Shown piece by piece: positions 1 to 6,756 of a DNA stretch of 6,756 nt. The position numbers and the translations under genes are program-made. Under the pieces are notes generated by a model, which saw only the letters and a list, made by a program, of their open reading frames with translations, did not search any database and was not told the DNA's origin. Source of the stretch: an uncultured Alphaproteobacteria bacterium (GTDB taxonomy: Bacteria; Pseudomonadota; Alphaproteobacteria; Bin95); contig CAJXVF010000125.1 of the NCBI GenBank assembly GCA_913060845.1, forward strand, positions 1 through 6,756. The letters run 5' to 3'. Numbering within the stretch: the stretch's first letter is position 1; each line of letters begins with the position of its first letter.

Positions 1-42
1 CCAATCCTCCTCTAAATCGAACCTAAAATAGTCCCAAATCAT
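1..42 (-). CDS. Possible start of a leftward gene cut by the window edge (unrecognised)
   Basis: An ATG at 40-42 opens a minus-strand frame that stays open to the left edge and reads MIWDYFRFDLEEDW. The frame is open further back, to a stop at 115-117, giving 38 codons with an in-frame TTG at 58-60. The residue composition (aromatic and acidic) looks protein-like. However, no Shine-Dalgarno sequence precedes the ATG or the TTG, and the other two minus-strand frames are closed near the edge. If real, it would be the first cargo gene downstream of the integrase on the same strand. The product cannot be named. Chance openness over 38 codons is quite possible. Confidence 0.22.
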   Translation of the reverse strand, partial: MIWDYFRFDLEEDW

Positions 43-129
43 TTGATGACGGACACCCAAGTTTGGACTGAGGATAATAATACGTGGGTGGTGGAGGTCG
101 CATAACCCATAGACCTAAACCTGACCCGA

Positions 130-162
130 ATAGAACCTCACCCTAATCCGGTGAGATTCTAT
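130..162 (-). repeat. 13-bp hairpin downstream of the integrase gene
   Basis: The arms at 130-142 and 150-162 surround a 7-nt loop. As DNA they differ at one pair, but in a minus-strand transcript that position (137/156 on the plus strand) becomes a G-U wobble, so all 13 pairs form. In a plus-strand transcript it would be a C-A mismatch. This favours a structure in leftward RNA, the integrase direction. No T-run follows on either side, so it is not a standard intrinsic terminator. It could protect an mRNA 3' end, end transcription weakly, or belong to a small RNA. A smaller dyad (198-202 with 209-213, 6-nt loop) lies between it and the integrase. Confidence 0.55.
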
Positions 163-220
163 CTTCTCCTGCTCCCCTTGCCGAATACCCTGCTAAACGA
201 CCACAGAGGGTCGCACAGAT

Positions 221-331
221 GCATTACGATGTTGGGTGGTGCGATGGGGTCATTCACTAAAAATAATGCCAGATTTATCTATACTAAATGATTTGAGTGC
301 TGCTGTTCTCAACATCCCATCATCGTAATGC
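221..331. repeat. Inverted repeat spanning the integrase stop codon
   Basis: Positions 221-231 and 321-331 are perfect 11-bp reverse complements. After one mismatch (232/320) four further pairs follow (233-236 with 316-319). The spacer is 79 bp and contains the integrase stop codon at 250-252. The right arm is integrase coding sequence for the HYDD residues just after the catalytic tyrosine; the left arm is non-coding. Either the integrase mRNA 3' end folds back on itself, or a fragment of the integrase end was copied in inverted orientation. A chance match of this length within about 100 bp cannot be excluded. Confidence 0.45.
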
Positions 332-1509
332 TTGTAGTGGGTTTCTATGTAAGTCGCAGAGGTGCCTGCCATCTCTGCGATTTCACTATATGTATTCCCT
401 GCCCTGATACGACAGGTAATCCCAAAGTGACGGAGAGAATACCAAGTCAGTTTTCTGCTCTGGTAATCCTCTATACCAATACCCCTCATCAGATTGCCCC
501 AATGATAATACCATTTCTGTCTTGCTAATCGTTTGTTCCCACCTACGGAGACAAACACGAAATCATCCTTACCCGTGTTTGCTGACCTCTCACGCAACCT
601 CAAAAAATACTGCCCCCCACGCACTATTATTCGTCTGCCGTTCCCTGTCTTGGATGTCTCACCACGCACATTTAGGGTCACCAACTCAACGGGTATTTCC
701 TCACTATCAAATGCGTGTTCTACCTTCTCTACATCCCCCCAACGCAGTTGCCACAACTCACCAACACGAAGAAGAGAGTTTGACGCAGTCAGTATCGCAT
801 CACGCACCATCAACCTTTCGGTGCGTTCTATTTCATCTGGTGCTTGCTTCTTGGAAACATAACTTCGCAAGTGACGAATGAGTTTGTCGTATTCATCCAG
901 TACGAATATATCCCTTCTCCCCACCTCATCCTTTTTGATGCTGATGGGTCTAAAATCTAACTGGGGTAAATGCGTGTAACCTTCTCTATACGCAAAATCC
1001 ATCATATGGTTGATGGTAGATTGTTCGTTACGGATAGTGACCGACTGCGTGCCGGGTTTGGTCTGCTTTCTCCAACCTTCGTAGTCATAGAATGAGTTGC
1101 GTTCCAGTTCCCCTATTTTTAGACCCGCACCCTTATACGCAAGAATATGCTTCATCTGCGATTTGATGGTGACTAACCGACCTTTGGTAATCCGTGTGCC
1201 AACATCCCTCTTCCTCCATTCGGTGTAGAGGTCTGTAAGTTCTTGGAGGGTTAGACCGAAGAGTTTTTTACCCGACGAAACATTTGCCATCGTTTCCAAG
1301 TAGAGTTTTTCTGCCCTCTCGGTTGCTGCCTCAAAATCTCTCGTTTGTAGGGATTTTCGTAGATACTTCTTCTCTTCCCCAATCCACATACGGAACTGCC
1401 AGACCTCACCAGATTGAGGAACACGCAGGATTTGTGCCTTACCACCAAAAATTTCGTGGTTCTGGGAACCTTTTGTTCCCTTGCTTACCCGTATCCGTTT
1501 CTTTGCCAT
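250..1509 (-). CDS. Tyrosine recombinase (site-specific integrase), island type
   Basis: Likely inserts and excises the element by strand exchange between its att site and the guaA end. Numbering from the ATG at 1509 (419 aa): a basic N-terminus (MAKKRIRV) and an arm/core-binding region to about residue 190, then the catalytic domain. The first catalytic Arg is R248 in LLRVGELWQLRW; the beta-hairpin Lys is K287 in SKTGNGR; the second Arg is R360 in WYSLRHFGI; the nucleophile is Y392 in IETHYKHYD. Two usual positions differ: the His of HxxR is Tyr (Y357), and the His/Trp after the GxS-like turn is Thr (T383, AGTSATYIE). The AGTS...HY ending is familiar among phage and island integrases, so the enzyme is probably active. 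An in-frame GTG at 1518 would add three residues; neither start has a good ribosome site, and ATG fits the basic N-terminus. The gene is far more AT-rich than guaBA, fitting transfer. It points away from guaA, same strand, with no clear terminator between. Confidence 0.93.
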   Translation of the reverse strand: MAKKRIRVSKGTKGSQNHEIFGGKAQILRVPQSGEVWQFRMWIGEEKKYLRKSLQTRDFEAATERAEKLYLETMANVSSGKKLFGLTLQELTDLYTEWRKRDVGTRITKGRLVTIKSQMKHILAYKGAGLKIGELERNSFYDYEGWRKQTKPGTQSVTIRNEQSTINHMMDFAYREGYTHLPQLDFRPISIKKDEVGRRDIFVLDEYDKLIRHLRSYVSKKQAPDEIERTERLMVRDAILTASNSLLRVGELWQLRWGDVEKVEHAFDSEEIPVELVTLNVRGETSKTGNGRRIIVRGGQYFLRLRERSANTGKDDFVFVSVGGNKRLARQKWYYHWGNLMRGIGIEDYQSRKLTWYSLRHFGITCRIRAGNTYSEIAEMAGTSATYIETHYKHYDDGMLRTAALKSFSIDKSGIIFSE

Positions 1510-1605
1510 TCCACACACCCGTTTTCACTACTCACCAGAGTAGTAACCAGAAGTTTGTAAAAACCTCTGTAACTCAAACAGAAATGTTATTAGAAATCAA
1601 GGGGT

Positions 1606-1640
1606 AAGTTTGTTATATGTAACAACTTTGTAACTAAAAG
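1606..1640 (-). promoter_or_regulatory. Candidate integrase promoter overlapped by an operator-like dyad
   Basis: A dyad with perfect arms TGTTA (1611-1615) and TAACA (1620-1624) around TATG extends, with one extra base, to AAGTT/AACTT at 1606-1610 and 1625-1629. Its minus strand contains TATAAC (1612-1617), a good -10 match for leftward transcription; the -35 region 17 bp upstream (1635-1640, CTTTTA) is poor. The transcript would start about 95 nt before the integrase ATG. Placement of the dyad on the -10 suggests control by integrase or an element repressor, but this is inferred. Confidence 0.3.
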
Positions 1641-1655
1641 ATTGTTTATTTTCAA

Positions 1656-1669
1656 TGACTTATGAGTCA
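1656..1669. repeat. 14-bp dyad beside the guaA stop codon
   Basis: Arms TGACT (1656-1660) and AGTCA (1665-1669) flank TATG. The same layout, five-base arms beginning TG and ending CA around a central TATG, occurs at 1611-1624. It lies 5 bp past the guaA stop. It may be a recombinase or accessory-protein site at the att core, or a weak hairpin in the guaA transcript; without a U-run it is not a convincing terminator. Confidence 0.4.
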
Positions 1670-1673
1670 GTAA

Positions 1674-1692
1674 CTACTCCCACTCAATCGTG
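1674..1692. other. Putative attachment-site core at the 3' end of guaA
   Basis: The last guaA codons (GTIEWE and the TAG stop) form the expected target of guaA-specific integrases. On the minus strand the segment reads GATTGAGTGGGAGTAG. The octamer GAGTGGGA (plus strand 1678-1685) is, as I recall, the short direct repeat described for guaA islands in other bacteria. GC content drops immediately past it. The exact crossover cannot be fixed because the second att copy is outside the window. Confidence 0.55.
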
Positions 1693-3224
1693 CCGGGCGG
1701 CTTCGATGTCACGTCATAGGTCACGCGATTAACGCCTGCCACTTCGTTGATGATGCGGGTTGCGACCTGGCCAAGAAACGCCATTTCAAACGGATAGAAA
1801 TCGGCCGTCATGCCGTCAGTGGAGTTCACGGCCCTCAGCGCCAGCACAGATTCATACGTGCGTTCATCGCCCATCACGCCGACGGTAGAGACGGGCAGCA
1901 ATACGGCAAACGCCTGCCAGATATCGTCGTAAAGGCCGGCAGCACGGATTTCTTCCAGATAGATGGCGTCTGCCTGGCGAAGTGTGTCCAAGCGTTCCCG
2001 CGTGATCTCACCAGGAAGGCGGATCGCGAGGCCGGGGCCAGGGAAGGGATGGCGCCCGACGAAGGCTTCGGGCAGGCCAAGCTCCCGACCAAGGACCCGA
2101 ACTTCGTCCTTGAAAAGCTCGCGCAATGGCTCGACCAGCTTCATATCCATGCGTTCCGGCAATCCGCCGACATTGTGATGGCTTTTGATGGTCACGCTGG
2201 GGCCGCCAGTGAAGGAAACGCTTTCAATTACATCTGGATACAGCGTGCCTTGGGCCAGGAACTTGGCGCCGCCAATGCCTTTTGCCTGCTCATCGAACAC
2301 ATCAATAAACAGCCCGCCGATGATTTTGCGCTTTTTCTCTGGGTCTTTGACGCCAGCGAGCGCGTTCACGAACATATCTTCTGCGTCCACATGGTGGAGC
2401 GGGATATTGTAGTGGTTGCGGAAAAGGGTCACGACCTCTTCGGCCTCACCCATACGCATCATGCCGGTATCGACGAAGATGCACTGCAACTGGTCGCCAA
2501 TCGCTTCATGGATCAGCACGGCGGCGACAGCGCTATCGACGCCGCCAGATAGTCCGCAAATCACGCGATCATCGCCAACCTGCTCACGGATGCGCTGGAT
2601 GCTCTCATCCTTGAACGCGGCCATCGTCCAGTCGCCGGTGCAGCCTGCGATGGAGTGGACGAAGTTGGAGATGAGGCGCGCGCCATCGGGCGTGTGTACG
2701 ACTTCTGGGTGGAATTGGACGCCGTAGAAGTGCCTGGCTTCGTCCGCAATGGCGGCGAGCGGCGCGTTGGATGTTTTGGCGATGGCACTGAAGCCCGGCG
2801 GTGGGGCAGTAAGCGCATCACCATGGCTCATCCAAACCATGTGCTTTTCGCCGACATTCCAGACACCCTCGAACAGGGGGGATGTTGCGGAAATTTCGAC
2901 CTGTGCCCGCCCGAACTCGCGCTTGGAGGAGGCTTCGACCTTGCCGCCAAGCTGTGCCGCCATGGTCTGCTGGCCATAGCAAATGCCGAGTACGGGCAGG
3001 CCCATCTCGAACAGTCCAGCATCAGCCTGGGGGGCTGTTTCAAGCGTGACACTGGCGGGGCCGCCGGAGAGGATGATCGCTTTTGGGCCGAAATCCTCCG
3101 CAGACGCGCGGGTTACCTTGTTGAAAGGGTGGATCTCACAATAAACACCCGCTTCCCGCACCCTTCGCGCGATCAGCTGCGTGACTTGGGAGCCGAAATC
3201 GACGATCAGGATGCGGTCTTCCAT
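1674..3224 (-). CDS. guaA: GMP synthase (glutamine-hydrolysing)
   Basis: Converts XMP, ATP and glutamine to GMP in the cytosol, the last step of guanine-nucleotide synthesis. It is complete at 516 aa, normal for the two-domain bacterial enzyme. The N-terminal class I glutamine amidotransferase domain (about 1-195) shows the nucleophile C82 in GICYGQQ, with H172 and E174 in QFHPE. The ATP-pyrophosphatase domain has the PP-loop SGGVDS at 226-231. The C-terminal dimerisation domain includes [12 protein letters not shown] (391-402) and ends PPGTIEWE. It starts 29 bp after the guaB stop, so the two are almost surely one operon. Its start lacks a well-placed ribosome site: the nearest is GAAGG 13 nt upstream, which suggests coupling to guaB translation. 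Its 3' end is the island insertion point but the protein is intact. Confidence 0.98.
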   Translation of the reverse strand: MEDRILIVDFGSQVTQLIARRVREAGVYCEIHPFNKVTRASAEDFGPKAIILSGGPASVTLETAPQADAGLFEMGLPVLGICYGQQTMAAQLGGKVEASSKREFGRAQVEISATSPLFEGVWNVGEKHMVWMSHGDALTAPPPGFSAIAKTSNAPLAAIADEARHFYGVQFHPEVVHTPDGARLISNFVHSIAGCTGDWTMAAFKDESIQRIREQVGDDRVICGLSGGVDSAVAAVLIHEAIGDQLQCIFVDTGMMRMGEAEEVVTLFRNHYNIPLHHVDAEDMFVNALAGVKDPEKKRKIIGGLFIDVFDEQAKGIGGAKFLAQGTLYPDVIESVSFTGGPSVTIKSHHNVGGLPERMDMKLVEPLRELFKDEVRVLGRELGLPEAFVGRHPFPGPGLAIRLPGEITRERLDTLRQADAIYLEEIRAAGLYDDIWQAFAVLLPVSTVGVMGDERTYESVLALRAVNSTDGMTADFYPFEMAFLGQVATRIINEVAGVNRVTYDVTSKPPGTIEWE

Positions 3225-3253
3225 GGAGGGGAGTCTGCCTTCAGGCCGGTAAG

Positions 3254-4759
<1,506 letters not shown>

Positions 4760-4783
4760 TCAGTCGATCTGGAATGACGATTC

Positions 4784-4811
4784 TCTATATACCTGTCCGG
4801 GCGGTCAGCAA
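4784..4811 (-). promoter_or_regulatory. Candidate guaBA promoter
   Basis: In the 124-bp gap before guaB, the minus strand carries TTGCTG (4806-4811), a 16-bp spacer and TATAGA (4784-4789), with an overlapping TATATA at 4786-4791. This is a reasonable sigma-70-type promoter about 50 bp from the guaB ATG. No terminator with a U-run separates the upstream amidase from guaB, so some read-through is possible. I see no riboswitch-like fold here. Confidence 0.35.
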
Positions 4812-4856
4812 AGTGGACAAAATGGCCACATTTGCCAGACTTTTGCCCAACGCCGA

Positions 4857-6266
4857 TTAGAGTGCCGGTTTCTTGTCCGCCCAGGGCCGTGCAGCTTCGA
4901 ATGCGGCGGAGGCTTGGAGGACTTCTAGGTCGCCGAAGCGTGGGCCGACAATTTGAAGGCCTACGGGCAATCCAGCCGCTGTAAAGCCGCATGGAACGGA
5001 GGAAGCCGGGTTATGGCTCATGTTGAATGGGTAGGAGAATTCGGCCCATTGGACCCAGTCCCAGTCATGCTGCGGCCAATCGTCAGGCATAAGCTTTTCG
5101 GCAGGGAAGGCGGCGACGGATACGGCGGGGCTTAGCAGCAGGTCATAGTCATCAAACGTGCGGTGGATGGCGTGGATATAGTCCAGCTTCTTCTGTCGCA
5201 TGTTTAGATAGTCTTCCGTCGTGTGATTGACGGCAGATTTGATGCAGGCGACGAGGCCTGGGTCCATCCGGTCCTCGAACTCTTCCAGATATTGCACATA
5301 GGCCAGTTCGTGGGCAGACCAGAAGAAGCGGATGAGTTCCGGTCCCACTGGCCCCCAACTTGGGGTGATTTCCTCCACGTGTGCGCCCATTTCAGCAAAG
5401 ACGTGTGCTGCGTTCGCCGTCAGCGCCGCGACTTCAGGATCGACCCGCGCATGGCCAAAGTCGGGGCTCCAGGCAATGCGGAGGCCTTCCATTGATCCAG
5501 CTTCTAGCAGGCGCGCATAGGGGGCGGGGGCGGATTCCAGGCTGCAGAAATCCCAAGGATGTGGGCCAGACATGACCTCCAGCATCAAGGCCGCGTCCTC
5601 AACGGTGCGGGTCATCGGGCCACTGTGGCTGGTTTGGTCGTTGTTGCCGACAGGCCAGTTGGCGACACGGCCATAGCTCGGCTTATGGCCGAAGATGCCG
5701 CAAAAATGCGCTGGCATGCGGATAGAGCCTGCGCCGTCTGAACCCTGATGCAGCGGACCATATCCGGCAGCGGCACCTACCCCTGCCCCGGCAGAGGACG
5801 CGCCCGCGTTAAGGCCATGGCCCCAAGGATTGTGCGTGATGCCGGTCAATGGACTATGGCTCACACCCTTCCAGCCGAATTCTGACGTTGTTGTTTTGCC
5901 AAGCGAAATCGCACCAGCATCTTTCAGGCGGGAAACGAAAGGCGTGTCGTGCTCTGGGATAGTGCCTTTCTCAATCCAGGACCCGCGTTCTGTCGGCACG
6001 CCTGCGGTGACGGCCATGTCTTTGATGGTGACGGGCAGGCCAAACAACGGACCTTCGCCCTGGCCTTGCATCAATTGGGCCTCAGCCGCTTTGGCACCAT
6101 CCATCGCCGCTTCTGCGGTGAGGGTCGCGAAGGCATTCAGCTTGGGCTCAAGGCGCTCAATCCGGTGCAGCACAGCCTGCATCAGCTCAACGGGGGAGAG
6201 CTGCCGTGCCCGGATCATCGGAGCCAGGATGCTTGCTGGCGTGAAACAAAGATCATCATCTTGCAT
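4857..6266 (-). CDS. Amidase-signature family hydrolase
   Basis: A 469-aa cytosolic amidase of the Ser-cisSer-Lys family, which hydrolyses carboxamides; the substrate cannot be told from sequence. Numbered from the ATG at 6266, the triad is complete: K82 in TIKDM, cis-Ser S157 in AGASSAGAG, and nucleophile S181 in GSDGAGSIR, with the usual 24-residue spacing between the serines. The start is supported by AAGGGGA (6273-6279) 6 nt upstream, the same ribosome site as guaB; an in-frame GTG at 6302 would add 12 residues without such a site. No signal peptide is visible. It could be annotated as GatA, but I see no gatB or gatC here, and the C-terminal half, rich in Trp and acidic residues (about 395-415), looks more like the stand-alone amidases. 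It lies upstream of guaBA on the same strand. Confidence 0.93.
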   Translation of the reverse strand: MQDDDLCFTPASILAPMIRARQLSPVELMQAVLHRIERLEPKLNAFATLTAEAAMDGAKAAEAQLMQGQGEGPLFGLPVTIKDMAVTAGVPTERGSWIEKGTIPEHDTPFVSRLKDAGAISLGKTTTSEFGWKGVSHSPLTGITHNPWGHGLNAGASSAGAGVGAAAGYGPLHQGSDGAGSIRMPAHFCGIFGHKPSYGRVANWPVGNNDQTSHSGPMTRTVEDAALMLEVMSGPHPWDFCSLESAPAPYARLLEAGSMEGLRIAWSPDFGHARVDPEVAALTANAAHVFAEMGAHVEEITPSWGPVGPELIRFFWSAHELAYVQYLEEFEDRMDPGLVACIKSAVNHTTEDYLNMRQKKLDYIHAIHRTFDDYDLLLSPAVSVAAFPAEKLMPDDWPQHDWDWVQWAEFSYPFNMSHNPASSVPCGFTAAGLPVGLQIVGPRFGDLEVLQASAAFEAARPWADKKPAL

Positions 6267-6344
6267 GGAACTTCCCCTTAGCGCGTCACATTCAATAGAC
6301 ACGATACTGACTTTTCCGTCCGCCTGCGAGGCTTTGCACGCAGC

Positions 6345-6373
6345 TTGCTGTCATAGTGCGCAATCGGCATTAT
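6345..6373 (+). promoter_or_regulatory. Candidate promoter of the ypfJ-like gene in the divergent intergenic region
   Basis: The 170 bp between the amidase ATG and the ypfJ-like ATG must hold promoters for both directions. On the plus strand TTGCTG (6345-6350), a 17-bp spacer and CATTAT (6368-6373) give a moderate match about 60 bp before the gene. I see no equally good box for the amidase and no operator-like dyad. Confidence 0.3.
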
Positions 6374-6436
6374 CCGGCCAAACACGCCGGGTTGGGGAAG
6401 GCGTTACGACGAGACAACCCTTTCAGGAGAATAGCC

Positions 6437-6756
6437 ATGCGGTGGCGCGGCGGTCGGCGAAGCAACAATGTTCAAGATTTACGCGGCCAGGGCGGCGGGC
6501 GGAAACGCGGCGGCTTAGGCGGCCTTGGCGGAATGCTGGGTGGCGGTAGCGGCGGGCGTCGCATGGGTGGTGGTCGTAAGGGTGGCATTGGCCTGATCGG
6601 CATTGTTATTGTCGTCGGCATTGGCTTGCTGATGGGCGGCGATCTCAGCACCATTCTGGGAACAGTCATGGGCGGCGGCGGGCAAAGTTATGCCCCTGGC
6701 CCTAGAGCGGATTTGGATTTGATTGAATCGTTTGGGATTCCCTTGGTAGGGAATAT
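6437..6756 (+). CDS. ypfJ: YpfJ-type neutral zinc metallopeptidase, N-terminal part (cut by the right edge)
   Basis: The first 106 codons are present and open to the edge. The opening MRWRGGRRSNNVQDLRG closely matches the hallmark start of E. coli YpfJ and its relatives (the putative neutral zinc metallopeptidase family, MRW.GRR.S.NVED.RG). Next comes a Gly/Arg-rich segment (about 16-50), then one hydrophobic helix (about 51-67, IGLIGIVIVVGIGLLMG) that should anchor the protein in the inner membrane, then the start of the soluble domain. The zinc-binding HExxH motif would lie beyond the window and is not seen. AGGAG at 6425-6429, 7 nt before the ATG, fixes the start. The physiological substrate of this family is unknown. 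It is divergent from the amidase, with no sign of shared function. Confidence 0.88.
   Translation, partial: MRWRGGRRSNNVQDLRGQGGGRKRGGLGGLGGMLGGGSGGRRMGGGRKGGIGLIGIVIVVGIGLLMGGDLSTILGTVMGGGGQSYAPGPRADLDLIESFGIPLVGN

Larger units (their letters stand above)
1543..1674. repeat. Five same-orientation GTAAC motifs (candidate integrase arm-type sites)
   Basis: GTAAC occurs at 1543-1547, 1569-1573, 1619-1623, 1630-1634 and 1670-1674, always on the plus strand and never on the minus strand in this stretch; the two at 1569 and 1630 extend to TGTAACT. Random DNA of this length would give roughly 0.15 copies per strand. Tyrosine recombinases commonly bind short repeated arm sites beside the core att site, and this array fills the gap between the guaA end and the integrase. 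One pair is spaced 11 bp, about one helical turn. Assignment to integrase rather than a repressor or excision factor is inference. Confidence 0.45.
1..1690. mobile_element. Integrase end of a genomic island inserted at the 3' end of guaA (left boundary outside the window)
   Basis: What is seen: a tyrosine recombinase gene starts about 165 bp from the guaA stop codon, with AT-rich DNA (about 30% G+C over 1561-1680) meeting GC-rich guaA (42/60 G+C at 2041-2100). What is known: the 3' end of guaA is an established insertion hotspot for integrative elements, which rebuild the gene's last codons so the host enzyme stays intact; GuaA here is complete. What is inferred: the island runs leftwards from about the guaA stop codon past position 1. 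The partner att copy was looked for in 1-249 as the octamer at 1678-1685 and is absent, so the far end and the cargo lie outside the window. Confidence 0.75.

Noticed and set aside
1..249. Second att copy (the guaA-end octamer) within the left part
   Set aside because: I looked for TCCCACTC and its complement in 1-249 and found neither, so the partner site is not in the window.
522..881. 119-codon plus-strand open frame antisense to the integrase
   Set aside because: It is a shadow of the integrase, whose Arg, Lys and Tyr motifs identify the true frame.
1510..1673. Small excisionase gene between guaA and the integrase
   Set aside because: The minus strand has no ATG and many stops; plus-strand ATGs open only a few codons or run antisense into guaA.
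2049..2552. 167-codon plus-strand open frame inside guaA
   Set aside because: It is antisense to guaA, which has all its catalytic motifs; long antisense frames are expected in GC-rich genes.
4795..4856. Possible terminator after the amidase (GTGG/CCAC and TGGC/GCCA short dyads)
   Set aside because: The arms are only 4 bp and no U-run follows; nothing separates this from chance.
5830..6549. 239-codon plus-strand open frame overlapping the amidase start and the ypfJ-like gene
   Set aside because: It overlaps two well-supported genes in other frames and its composition is Arg/Ser/Ala noise.

Overview
The window looks like a chromosomal segment of an alphaproteobacterium. It carries a typical guaB-guaA pair with proteobacterial-style GuaA and GuaB proteins, GC-rich coding sequence, and a YpfJ-type zinc peptidase gene. 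The exact order is not clear from sequence alone; Sphingomonadales- or Hyphomonadales-like is a guess. At the 3' end of guaA the base composition falls abruptly: positions 2041-2100 inside guaA are 42/60 G+C, while 1621-1680 is 17/60 and 1561-1620 is 18/60. A tyrosine recombinase gene follows. I read this as the integrase end of an integrated genomic island or satellite whose other end lies beyond the left edge.

Layout from left to right. Positions 1-249 lie inside the island past the integrase and have no convincing complete gene. They hold a 13-bp hairpin, a second inverted repeat that reaches into the integrase 3' end, and possibly the first codons of a leftward gene cut by the window edge. 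Positions 250-1509 (minus strand) encode the integrase. Positions 1510-1673 are an AT-rich control and attachment region with five same-orientation GTAAC motifs and two dyads that share a TATG centre. The island/chromosome junction lies in or beside the last codons of guaA, a known integration hotspot.

From there the chromosome is ordinary. On the minus strand come guaA (GMP synthase, 1674-3224), guaB (IMP dehydrogenase, 3254-4732) and, upstream, an amidase-signature hydrolase (4857-6266). Divergent from the amidase, on the plus strand, is the start of a ypfJ-like membrane-anchored zinc peptidase gene (6437 to the right edge). GuaB converts IMP to XMP and GuaA converts XMP to GMP, so the pair is the complete guanine-nucleotide branch of purine synthesis. 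The amidase and the peptidase have no evident metabolic link to it.

The part most likely to be new is the island end: a recombinase with a non-canonical catalytic box, its unusual repeat-rich att/control region, and structured non-coding DNA next to unseen cargo.
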